Shown: positions 1-9,533 of the stretch, in pieces
Layout: each line of letters opens with the position of its first letter
Numbering within the stretch: position 1 is the stretch's first letter
Assembly (NCBI GenBank): GCA_009829735.1
Contig: CM020618.1
Coordinates: forward strand, 33,332,894 to 33,396,893
Source: Pyropia yezoensis
Lineage: Eukaryota > Rhodophyta > Bangiophyceae > Bangiales > Bangiaceae
Length of the DNA stretch: 64,000 bases
Direction: 5' to 3'
Notes under the pieces: generated by a model
Databases searched by the model: none
What the model was told of the DNA's origin: nothing
Seen by the model: only the letters and a program-made list of their open reading frames with translations
Translations under genes and position numbers: made by a program

Positions 1-1940
1 CGCACTTGCATCGACATCCAGTTTCACTTCACGTCCGGCCTTTGGTACGGCTAAGATGGGAGGGTGCACCAGGGCGTCACGGAGGTCTTCGAAGGCGGCC
101 TGCTCCTCAGCTGAGGGTAGCGCCAAGTCCGGTGGGACTTCCTTTTTTGTCAACGCGTTGAGCGGTCGTGCTCGCTTAGTGAAGTCGACTACAAATCGTC
201 GGTAGACGTTGCACATGCCGAGGAAACGCTTGAGTTGGGTCTTGGTCTTCGGGAATGTCGCGTGACGCAGCGCTTCCGTGTTATTGTTTAGAACGAGGAT
301 TTTGCCAGGTGTTATGCTGTGGCCGAGGTACTCCACCTCGTTGGAGAACCACTTGCACTTCTCCAGATTGAGAGTAACGCCCGCTTCCCTATGTCGGGTG
401 AGGATGGTGTCTACCTCATGGATGTGTTGTTTGGCGGTTGCCGAGAATATGATAACGTCGTCGAAGTAGACAAGGCAAACTTGCCACTTGAGTCCGGACA
501 GGATAATATCCAGGGCTCGTTGGAAGCTGCCGGCGCGTTGGTCAAGCCGAATGGCATTGTTGTCCAGTCGAAGATGCCGTAGTGCGTCGTGAAGGCCGTC
601 TTTTATCGGTCCTCCTTTCGCAGGGGTACTTGCCAATACCTTGCAGTGTAGTCGAGAGACGTGAAGACCTTGGCGTCTGCGAGGGAGTCGAGGCAGTCCT
701 CCATACGAGGAAGTGGGTACGCATTTTTCTTGGTGACGCTGTTCAATCGTCGATAATCGACGCAGAACCAGGCCTTCCCGTTTTTCTTCGGGACAATGAC
801 GACGGGACTGGCCCAGTCACTGTGGCTTGGTTTGATTACCTTGAGCTTCAACATCTTGTTGATCTGGTCGACAATGATCGCCCGTTTGATCGCACCGGCT
901 CGGTATGGTTGAGCTCGTATGGGGGCGATCCCTGGTGGGGTGACGATGGCATGCTCAGTAGCGTGTATGACTCCGAGAGTCCCGTCCCACATCTTGCCGT
1001 GTTTGGCTAGCATCGTCTTGATTTGCGCACGCAAATACTCTGGCGCATCTTGAAAGTCGATGTCGTCGAGTGACGGTTTTGTTTGCTCGTCCTTCGGCGC
1101 CGCCGGGGCGACTTTATCCGTTGGAGCCGTGAGTACTTGATCAAGGTGTTGTTCGGCGAACGCCACGATGCTGCCCTTGCGGATGATGGTCATGTCTGGC
1201 CCAAAGTTGCACACCTTTACCAGGAATGGTTCGTTCGGGTTGAGTGTTGCAACTCCTCGGGAAATTGCCATTGACTTGTGTCTGCAAAGACGTGCGTTTG
1301 GCTGCGGCGTAACCAGGCCGGGGTCTTCACATCTGACCATGATCCATTGTTCGGTCTTGCCGTTGATTCGTGTTTGCTTACACGCGCGGACCTTGGATGA
1401 TCCTTCGGGCCATTATGGTTCCATAACATTGTTGTACCGGATGCCCAAGATGGGAGAGTGAGCCGTCGAACGATTGTTCGAGGCTTGCCAAACGATACGT
1501 TTGAGTCGGGGCCAGATTGCCTCCACGTGCTTGTCCAAAAACTCGGTGCCGAGGATGCATTTGACCGACAGGTTCGGGGTAACGTAGAACCGTTCAAATG
1601 CTTGAACCCCCCCGGTGTCGATGAACAGGTAGATGCCTTGTGGCGCGTTGATCGTTTGCCCACTGGCACCAACCATGTGCGGGGCATTGTGTAGAGTTGT
1701 CGCGTGGTCACGCCAATGTGGCCGCAAGACATCCGGTCGGATGAGGTTGACACCTTCCCCGGTGTCAAGTACGGGCCTTAAGCTTGGCGTATTTGCAAGC
1801 TCAGTGCCGATACAGGCTGAGATCTCATAGTGCCGATGGGCTTTGCTTAGGATCTTGGTGATCTTACGTCTTGCGGGTCGTTTGGGCAAGGGTGCGTCGG
1901 GGACACTGCCCGCCGGTCCTCGACTTACTTGTTTTTTGAG
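1..1940 (-). pseudogene. pol: pol of element I: aspartic protease and reverse transcriptase, 3' end outside window
   Basis: The protease part (about 1930-1416) has the catalytic motif VLDTGEG and a later ILGTEFLD segment typical of retropepsin-like domains. An in-frame TAA at 1415-1413 separates it from RT in the same register. RT shows the VDYRRLN, YPLPR and TSLDYTARYW (first catalytic Asp) motifs, then a TAA at about 605-603. A one-base deletion near 529 shifts the frame. From there to base 1 the frame is open and contains the active-site box VYFDDV (YFDD at 457-468) and the thumb/connection motif FLGMCNVYRRF. RT copies element RNA into cDNA. The three lesions make it non-functional. Confidence 0.85.
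1931..1937 (-). promoter_or_regulatory. -1 ribosomal frameshift slippery heptamer between gag and pol
   Basis: In the nucleocapsid frame the minus strand reads GAC TCA AAA AAC AAG TAA. The heptamer A AAA AAC is the canonical X XXY YYZ slippery site, placed one codon before the gag stop. Protease lies in exactly the -1 frame (AAA AAA CAA GTA AGT) and is open from here onwards. Heptamer, stop and target frame all agree, so this is probably the native Gag-Pol fusion mechanism. I did not model a downstream pseudoknot. Confidence 0.75.
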
Positions 1941-2089
1941 TCAGCCTTGCCGTCACCAACGTCATCGCTCTCGTCCTCGTCCGAGTCTGGGAGGACTTCG
2001 TTCTCGACGATAGCGTTGATTTGGTTGCGGACCGAGTCGTCAATGAGTGCCATCACTCTTGCTTGGCGTCGTTCACGACGGGGCTTTGG

Positions 2090-2131
2090 GCACTGAGATG
2101 CAAAGTGCCCAGGCTTGTTACAGTTGTAGCA
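2090..2131 (-). other. CCHC zinc knuckle of element I nucleocapsid
   Basis: The minus-strand translation reads CYNCNKPGHFASQC, an exact C-x2-C-x4-H-x4-C knuckle, the RNA-binding signature of retroelement nucleocapsids. It is preceded by a basic Arg/Pro/Thr stretch and followed by a basic Arg-rich segment and an acidic tail. Confidence 0.92.
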
Positions 2132-3675
2132 AATGTCAGTAGCTCGCGGCCTCGGGGTGTCCGTTCGAGCAGCCTTAATAGGCGCATAAGGTCGGTCGAC
2201 CGTCCGAGGTTGGGGGGGGTGTTGCAGGGCTCGAATCGATTTGACTAACCTTGATGAAGGGCGGGCGACTGGCCTTGATTGACTGACGCAGTCGGTTCGC
2301 GCCCTCCCAGAACCCTTGGGTCAACCGCAACCGTGTCTGCCATGGGGCGATGTGGGAACTGGCTGTCCTGAAAACGGACGTTCGGCTTGATCAGGTCAGA
2401 GAGACCGTTGATGAAAACATCTTTCACATCTTGAGCGGAGAAGAGGCCACAGAGGTGGTCGCATGACGCTTCCACGCGGGTGCCGAACGCGCGTGAGACC
2501 TCCGTGTCCAGTCGGGTCATCGTAATGATGTCATGGTACGCCGTTGCCAATGCGGCATGAGTTGCGTATTTCTTGAGAAGCCAGTTGACTCCTTCACCAT
2601 ATGTGGTAAGTTCGTAGTGCTTGCCACGAACAATCGTGATGACCGCGCCAGCGAATGAGCGCTTAGCGGCTCCCGCCAGCCGGAAGGCAATGAGTGGGAA
2701 CGCCCCACCGTGGGTCAGCCCTGCGGCATCACAGGCTCTGCGGAACGTCGTGATGAAAGTGGAGACACCAAAGGGGTCTCCACCGTTGTAGTTCTCTTGT
2801 CCTTGGAACGCGCCGTCGAGACGCTTGTTCACCTTGCTTGCATCTCTCACCATAGATGGTGTATACTTAGTGCTCCGTCGGAGAAGGAAGTAGGTCCGGT
2901 AGTCCAAGAGTGACTGAAAGTGGCTGTTGCCGGGTCAAGTAACCATCTAGCGATCGCCCAACTCCGTGGGTCCAGAGTGGGGCGTGGGTCGGCGCCGGTG
3001 CCTGCACACACGTCCACGGTGTGCGTCCGAGCTATCCGTAGTGGGCTCCGTGCCTGACGAGCTCGGGCATGACGGTGGAGTTGGGTCCCGGCTACCGTCA
3101 TCAGTTTCGTCCGAAGACGAGGAAGACGAGGATGATGACTTGTCGGATGGCAGCCCACCATCAGCGGATGATGCGTCTCCCTCCCGTGCGTCAGGATGCT
3201 TAGTCGTGGCCTTTGCATTAAGGTCCTCGACCTGGTGCTGAAGCGCGCGGATCCGACGATTCTTCGACTGAAGATTGCCGATGGGCAGACTTGCCTGAGA
3301 GGCCGCTTGGGTCTTCGGCTTCAGGTCAATCTTCCCCATCAGCTGTCGGTTCGACGTCGTCCGTTGACGAGACGTCTCATTTCAGGGTGGCTTTCTCAGC
3401 TCCTCAAGAGTAGTTGCCAGTCTGGTTTTAGACTCCTCCAACGCCTTTTTGGTAACTTCTTTGGCCTCAAGACGGTCGCGAAGTGCCTCCACCACCGCCT
3501 TCAAGCTCTCCAACTTGGAGGTAGTGACATCCTCCGAGTCGGTGTTGGGGGGGGTAGCTTCAGGAGCCGGAGGGCAGCTTGTTCCGCTCCCCCCGCCTGG
3601 TGGCGTGTAACCCGAAGGCAGGGCGATCGTCTTACCCTTCTAGCGCCGAGCACCATCAGGAGCTCTCGAAGCCAT

Positions 3676-4175
3676 ATCGCAGCCCGGCGTAACGTGTGTC
3701 GGCGCGCCCCGCGTCACCGACCAAAAGGTCCTCGTGGCACAACGCCCCGCGTCGTCCAGCCTTCACCAATCGGTGTAGTCGCCCAGGAACACCCGATCGA
3801 GAGGTCGTCTACGCGCTGCCACAAGGCACGAAGGAACACGACCGAGCGTACGGCAGCACCGCACACGAGCAGTAATCCCCTGCTGCTCCACCAATGTGGA
3901 ATAAGTGTTGATCAATAAAAGGATATGGGACCGACCGACGCCCGGAAGGCAAAGAGACAGCTATTACCGTAAAGGCAAAGAAGAAAATCATTTAGCTCTC
4001 AGACAATCGATGGGGAGCATGCCGGCGGAACGTCGGCGGCGAGCCCCCACGTCGCAGATTGGGGCGAAATATCATGCTGGTCGAGCGACCGAGCGGAGTC
4101 CAGGCGGCCGATCGCTACGAGCATGGCAATCAACATAAAATATCCGTCCAAGGCAAGGACAGATAAACAGAACAA
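3676..4175. other. unassigned 500 bp between element I gag and the LTR-like repeat
   Basis: This should contain the 5' leader and LTR of element I (minus strand), but I find no convincing TG...CA boundary or tRNA-complementary site. No protein family is recognisable in any frame. Confidence 0.4.
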
Positions 4176-5057
4176 AACAAAAGTAGTCCCCCAAAGGGCG
4201 AGCCACAAGTGGGCCCATACCGACAAGGTTGGGGCCACCTGTCAGGGGGGCTACTAGCCAGACTATACCGGAATTCGGTGCGAAGGGCGGATATGTTACA
4301 AACACGGATCAATTCGTTGTATTGTGGGGCATGACGCGGTGTACCTTCCAGACTCAAGATGAGTCAGCCACTGTCTCACAGTGTCTGCTGGCCGCACGAC
4401 AGTAGCCATCGACAGCCCATAATGGCCTGTCGAATGGCGCCACCGGCAGCACCCATGACGAGCCACATCTGCCACAGCTGGCGAGTCCGTTAGAATGTCC
4501 TCGCTGCAGCATTGCGGCGATGTGACTGGCTAGCCGGCTGGCCGATTCGGTCGACTCGATGGAACCGTGCTTACACGCGTCTCGGACCTTCGGACAGACT
4601 GGCGTCTGGGGCCGGCTGGGACGGCGCACTAGGCGCCGAACGCCGGACCCATTTGTTTGGGGCCAACTGGGGCTGGACTTCTTTAGTGCGCACGCCCGCC
4701 CATGCTTTGTTCTGAGAGCCATGCTTTGTTTTAGGGCCGTTTTGTGCCTATCGGCGGCGCGAAGGGGATACGCATGCTTTGGGGCACCTCGGGTGCCCCG
4801 ACGCGAGTATATGGTGCGCGGGTGTCGGCGCCACCGGGGGAGACCGGACGGGCAACAACAGACACAGACTAAAGACGACCTTAACCCTTTGAACCCCCCT
4901 CGATCACCACCGACGTCGCGCCCTCTTCTTCCCAAGACCCACCACCGTCACCATCTCCATCCCCTTCCCCGCACCCTGTCGCCCAATGGGCTGGCATAGG
5001 TTGCTGACATCATCACGAGTACGGTGAGGGCTGCCTAAGTGTGGGTAGTTCCTCACA
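4176..5057 (+). repeat. LTR-like direct repeat, copy 1
   Basis: It aligns without gaps to 15687-16568, with about ten mismatches counted by eye over about 882 bp. Both copies end in CTCACA, then two bases, then TGG, which resembles an LTR 3' end (CA) followed by a primer-binding site. The left edge (AACAAAAGTAG) is not a TG terminus, so this copy looks 5'-truncated relative to copy 2, which has a plausible TG start at 15530. Minus-strand open frames inside it are identical in both copies but look like chance frames in GC-rich DNA. Confidence 0.7.
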
Positions 5058-5880
5058 TGTGGTAGCTTCAGATCGTTCGACTTTCTACCTGGCGGTGACT
5101 TGCGGTTTCCTTCTTGATTTGGCTCTCCTTGCGATTGTGCAGTCGTGTTGCCTTCTGCGTTCGGCTTGCCACGGGCATTGTAATACGAACGTAGCGGGTT
5201 CCGCGAATCACACCAAACGAACAATTTCCTGACACAACCCTTGTTTGTTTTTTCACGGAATTGTTCTCTTGGTCAACCGATTGTTGAATCCCAGTGAGAT
5301 TCACACCAGATTCGGAATACTCTTCCTCAGCACTGGCGGCCGGCCCGACATCCTCAGCGGCCTCGGCGCGCGACACGTGGTCCACGTCACGTGGCACCCT
5401 TCCTGTGCGCACACCCTCGACGACCCGCGCACACCCGACAGCCCGTGCACCCCCGACGGTCCGCGCACCCCCAACGGCCCGTGGCGCTTTCCCGGCCCAC
5501 GGTCCGTCGGCACGCGGCCCCCCGCCGGCACGCGGCACGCCGTCGGCGCGCGCCCCCCCGCAGGCAAACGCCCGCCCGAGGGCTCACACCCCCACGGCGG
5601 GGCGCCTCCTCCATTCCTACCCCAGCGGTATTAGTCCGCCTCCCCTGGGCGGGCCGCACCCAAGCCCCCCCTCTCGGGCAAGGGCAAGGGCGCAGCCACC
5701 AAGGACACGGCAACCCGGGTGAACCGTCGCCTGTTATTGCCGCCCCATGAACCGAGGCGCCGCTACACCGCCCCGCCGCCACCTGTGATTGGTCACGTTA
5801 AGCCAACCACCGCGCGCGCGGTTGAGCAACATGAACAAAGCCGAATTGCCGAGAGCCACCGTGGGGCGCAAGGGAAATTC
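5058..5880 (+). other. possible leader DNA with Pro/Arg-rich low-complexity tract
   Basis: Following the LTR-like end, this stretch contains at about 5395-5570 a short imperfect tandem repeat built on CGCGCACCCCCGACGGCCCG-like words. Several frames are open through it because of composition, none with a recognisable domain. I see no gene here. Confidence 0.4.
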
Positions 5881-6060
5881 CTCTGCACACCGTGCGGTGT
5901 GCGGTGCAACAGCCTCACTGTGCGACGTGATCACTGCGGATCCCGTCGCCACCGTTACACAATTACCCTCCCGGATACCCATCCCCATTGCGAACCCTGA
6001 GGTCGCGATTTAAGTCCGTGGAACATTTCGAGCGGCACATGCGTGGCAAGGACCATCACC
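5881..6060 (+). pseudogene. tandem U1/matrin-like C2H2 zinc-finger remnant
   Basis: One frame encodes Cys at 5884 and 5893 and His at 5932 and 5950, an exact C-x2-C-x12-H-x5-H spacing around CTPCGVRCNSL. A second finger follows. Its Cys (in HCEP, 5989) is in the same frame, but its second half (FKSVEHFERHMRGKDH, with His at 6036 and 6054, again H-x5-H) is in another frame, so a small indel near 5995 separates the halves. U1/matrin-type fingers bind double-stranded or structured RNA, or DNA. The fragment lies inside the LTR-flanked region upstream of gag II and could be captured host sequence or part of a transposon. Two independent matches to the same spacing make chance less likely. Confidence 0.5.
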
Positions 6061-6430
6061 GCACGCTGGCACGCCGCACCGATTGGCACCTGCTGACACA
6101 CCCCTTGATCTGGCCTAGGAGTCCGATTTTGCCCCATTAATCCCCTTGCTTGGAAATCCGACACGGCCCGACTCGGGCCCGTGAACGGACTCTTCTGAAT
6201 GACCGTTTGCGTGATTTCAACCGAACTTCTTGTGCTTCTCGAAGTAGTGCTGTACATCTTTCGGAAAGTTGTAGCAACTATCGCAGCACTTATTCGATCG
6301 TGTTCACCACTACTGCTGCAGACAAACTCCTATCCCACATCTCCGAGATCTTTCTTGGGGTCCTCCCGAAGCAAGCCTTGTGGAATCTGTGTCACAAGTT
6401 TGCTTGCATTGGACTTGAACCCAAGACACC
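6061..6430. other. leader before gag II, no gene seen
   Basis: About 370 bp with no recognisable domain on either strand. It probably serves as the 5' untranslated part of element II. I found no clear tRNA-complementary site next to the gag ATG. Confidence 0.4.
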
Positions 6431-7278
6431 ATGGATGCACCAATCCCAGGAGGTTTCAAGCTGGCCAATCCGGGCTCGGGCTCGAACGCACTGACCATGG
6501 AAGACTAGACCCAGCTAACAGCGATTGTGACGCAAATGAGCGAACAACTCGAGGCTCACAAGATGGAATTAGCGGACGCTAGGCAGCAACTGCCCGAAGC
6601 AAAGGCCAGGGTCACTACTAGTGGCATGAAATCGGCGAGGCCGAACAAATCCGTGGCTTTTTCCGGTACACCTTGGACGGTTGAAGCGTGGTGCTCGCGT
6701 AAGGATTTCTATGTACAACTGAGTGACCCCGACGATGGGTGCAGTATCGCTGGCACCTTCCTTGACGGTGAGGCGCTCGACTGATGGAAGGTCCACAGTC
6801 GTACTACAGCTGTGCCGAACTGCGAATATTTTCGTTCTGCGCTAATCCGACGCTTCAGTCCACTGAACAAGACACAAGCAGCACGAGACAAGCTGCACTC
6901 GTGGCGCCAAATCAAAGACGTCGGAACGTTCAACAGGACGATTCTGAGCGTCCTCTTAAACATCCATGACATCGCGGAAGCCGAGAAGATTGACCGCTAC
7001 ACCCGAGGCTTGAAGCGGGACATCTGGCAGGCTCTCTTGAGTGTCTCCTGACTGATGCTTTGCGCGTGGAGGCTGCCAAGGCTGGTGCCTCGACGCACCT
7101 CGGCGGGACATCTGCGAATCCGTCCACAACGGGCGTCATTCCCATGGATATTTCCAGCATGAAAGTGGAGAAACTCACGCCTGGAGAGCGTCAGCGCTGC
7201 CTGCGGAAAGGTCTCTGCCTCCGCTGCCGTGAGAAAGGACGTATGGCCAAGGACTATCCAAGCGGCCAGCGGAACTGA
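6431..7278 (+). pseudogene. gag: gag of element II with degenerate zinc knuckle
   Basis: It starts at ATG 6431 (MDAPIPGGFK) and stays in one frame to about 7051, with stops at 6506 (TAG) and 6782 (TGA, directly before WKVHSRT). The capsid-like core (RSALIRRFSPLNKTQAARDK, about 6835 on) is a common Ty3/gypsy Gag fold segment, ending in a KIDRYTRGLK motif near 6995. A frameshift at about 7050 moves the nucleocapsid to another frame, ending at 7278. There the CCHC box reads CLRCREKGRMAKDY, with its His and last Cys replaced by Arg and Tyr, so zinc binding is lost. Role when intact: the particle structural protein. Confidence 0.75.
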
Positions 7279-7301
7279 GGCAGCAGCCGTCATCAAACCC
7301 G

Positions 7302-8987
7302 GTGCCAAACGCTTCTTCGGTTCCTGAAAACACGTCGTCACCATTTGAAGGCCCGCGTCTCGGGCTTCTGCTTTCTACTGCCTCTGTCAATGGACATCTT
7401 GTTAGGGTGCTGTTTGACGACAGATCTTCTTTTAACGTCGCATCAAGGCGCCTCGTGAATACCATAAATGTGACCACAAAAGAAACGGACTTCGCGGCAA
7501 ACATGCCCGATGGCCGCGCCCACGTCCTCGAAGAGACCATTGAACACTTAAAGATTCACATCGGTCCATACCAAGAGCGCCTTCGGTTTTCTGTATGCGA
7601 CCTAAGTGCGTACGACATTATCCTCGGAAAGAAATGGCGTGCCGACAAGGACGTCAAAGTAAACAACGAGAAGAACAAGATCCCCATCAAGTTTAACCAC
7701 TAAAACATCTCCATCACTGCCTCCCTCAAGAGACTGCATGGCCTGATTAGGAGGTAACCCCTTGCCCAGGACCTTATCCACAAAGTTCCTGTCTTCGCCA
7801 TCTACCTGCAATCCGAAGATCCTTCCAGCACCTTTGACATCAATGCAATCAAAATGGGAACAGCTGAAGACAAGAATGACGTCCAAGCGATTCTTAATGA
7901 GTACGCCGACGTCTTCCCAGAAGATCTTCCGGATGGACTTCCTGCTGAACGCGGTCACAAGTTTAGCGTCAAGCTTACGGAGGATGCTCAACCACGTCGC
8001 GGTGGCATGTATCGCCTATCTGAGTGGGAACTCGATGATCTCAAGACACAACTTGCAACCCTCATGCGATAGGGGTTCGTCCAACCGAGCGCCTCACGGT
8101 GGGGCTCCTCTGTTCTCTTTGCAGTGAAGAAGGAAGGTGGCTGGCGAATGTGCATCGATTATCGAGTATTGAACAAGGCCACTATCAAAAACGCATATCC
8201 CTTACCACGAATTGACGACATCTCCGACCACCTGCGAAAGGCCAAGTACTTCACGAAGATCGACCTCCAATCAGGTTACCATAAGATCCGGCTTGACCCT
8301 GATACTACCCCGCTGACGGCGTTCCGACCAAAGTACGGGTTCTACGAGTTTACTGTGCTACCCTTTGTGCTAACAAATGCTCCCGCGGTCTTCATGAACC
8401 TAATGAATGACGTCTTCCGACCCTATCTCTACGATTTCATTTGTGTATACCTCGACGACATCCTAGTCTACAGTAGAACTTTCGAAGATCACTTTAAGCA
8501 CCTAAGGCAAGCCCTGGACCAGTTGCGAGAGAATAAGCTCTATGCCAAGCTCAGCGAATGCCAATCGGCTCGAACAACTGTGGACTACCTCGGCCACGTC
8601 ATTTCCAACAATGAATTTTCTATGGAGGACTACCAGGCCCAAGCCATTAGATCATGGGCAACTCCACAGAGCAAAAAGGATGTGCAATCCTTCCTCGGCT
8701 GGGTCAACTTCTATCGTCGATTTATCAAGGGAATAGCATCCATGGCTGCACAACTCATAAGGCTCACTGGAAACGTCGACTTTGAATGGAACTCTGACGC
8801 CCAGATAGCTTTTGAGCAACTACAAATCCTGACGATAAATGCACTAGTACTGAGGCCATTCGACATTAGGTACCCAATCTTTGTCTCCACGGATGCCAGC
8901 GGGTATGCTGTTGGCGCTTGTGGTATAAAACTCGATCCTGTCATACACGTGTCAATATCTTTCGGGGGAAAGGGACAGGTAACATAG
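7302..8987 (+). pseudogene. pol: pol of element II: protease, reverse transcriptase, start of RNase H
   Basis: One register (frame of 7302) runs the whole length, with stops at 7701 (TAA), 7756 (TAA) and 8070 (TAG). The protease active site, expected as D-S/T-G, reads VLFDDRSSF, so the catalytic motif is destroyed; LGKKWRADKD follows. RT begins near 7880 (ILNEYADVFPEDLPDGLP) and carries MCIDYRVLNK, FTKIDLQSGYHKIRL (first catalytic Asp), YLDD at 8448-8459, the DYLGHVIS connection and FLGWVNFYRRFI. RNase H starts with VSTDASGYAVGA at about 8885 and breaks off at 8987. The RT motifs themselves are intact. Confidence 0.88.
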
Positions 8988-9309
8988 AGAGGGGAACTAA
9001 GAGAGTATTATGCCTCTTGCCTCACGTGCCTGCTCGCAGAGCAAGCAGATACGCACGGTAGTGCACACGGGGAAGAGGAAAGCAAACGCGCAGTTGTGTT
9101 GTTCCTGAGGGTGCGGGCCAAGGGCGCCTCGCTGTCCCTCTTAACGTGCATCTGGGGGAGCCTCGGCACGTTGGCCAGGTAGCCCCTTCCTACCCCCGAG
9201 TGGCCCCGACCCGAGTCTAACCTCATCAGGTCGGGGGCCACTGTCACTACTAATTCTTTTCCCACTCACTGATCTCACACTCAAATTCTCTCAAATCAAG
9301 TCCCTCACA
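8988..9309 (+). other. possible LTR 3' end of element III
   Basis: No coding match. The stretch ends CTCACA (9304-9309) + AA + TGG, the same arrangement as at 5057 and 16568, suggesting an LTR end followed by a primer-binding site. I could not find the LTR start or a partner copy, so this is weak. Confidence 0.3.
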
Positions 9310-9533
9310 AATGGCGGGCGTGTTCTGGCACCTGGTGCCCCCTCGTCGCCATTCCGAGTCGGCGCCAAGCCATGGCAAGGGATGTTTCATAGCTCCCTCC
9401 CTAGTCCGGCACGTCCACGGGCCGGGCCAGGTGCCACCGTGCACAGCCTCGAGCACGTCCACACCGGTGCCGAGGTCGAGCGTCTTCACCCCGAACGTGA
9501 TCACCTTCTCCAGCCCTGCCCCCCTCCTTCACC

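Larger units (their letters stand above)
1..3675 (-). mobile_element. Ty3/gypsy retrotransposon I, decayed, cut by window edge
   Basis: Reading leftwards on the minus strand, the order is gag (coiled-coil N part, capsid-like part, CCHC knuckle), aspartic protease, then reverse transcriptase running off the window start. This gag-PR-RT order is that of Ty3/gypsy elements; RNase H and integrase would lie before base 1. Both coding parts carry stops or frameshifts, so the copy is dead. The 5' LTR should lie to the right of 3675, but I could not place its ends or a convincing primer-binding site. The adjoining 4176 repeat is in the other orientation and belongs to something else. Confidence 0.85.
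1925..3675 (-). pseudogene. gag: gag polyprotein of element I
   Basis: The frame opens at an ATG at 3675-3673 (MASRAPDGARR, then TAG at 3642-3640) and stays in register down to 2245. It is interrupted by in-frame stops at 3640, about 3387, 2947 and 2935. The N part is rich in Lys, Glu and Leu with a coiled-coil look, followed by an acidic Ser run near 3100. The 2907-2245 part is the capsid-like core. After about 2300 the nucleocapsid continues in a frame shifted by one base and carries the CCHC knuckle, an Asp/Glu-rich tail and the terminal TAA at 1927-1925. Family role: Gag packages element RNA into particles. The ATG was chosen because it is the first in the open register; several internal start candidates use TTG and were ignored. 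Confidence 0.75.
6431..9010 (+). mobile_element. Ty3/gypsy retrotransposon II, 5' half
   Basis: Gag, knuckle, protease and RT occur in the gypsy order on the plus strand, and similarity is lost in RNase H near 9.0 kb. The missing 3' half may be represented by the chromodomain tail and LTR at 15.2-16.6 kb on the same strand, which would make 9.0-15.2 kb nested insertions. The copy is dead from multiple stops. Confidence 0.75.

Noticed and set aside
603-1010. Plus-strand 142-codon frame opposite RT of element I
   Set aside because: It lies entirely opposite recognisable RT motifs on the minus strand.
4354-4935. 193-codon minus-strand frame, identical at 15865-16446
   Set aside because: It is shared only because it lies in the duplicated LTR-like repeat. 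It has no domain or start context, and the complementary strand is the transcribed LTR strand.
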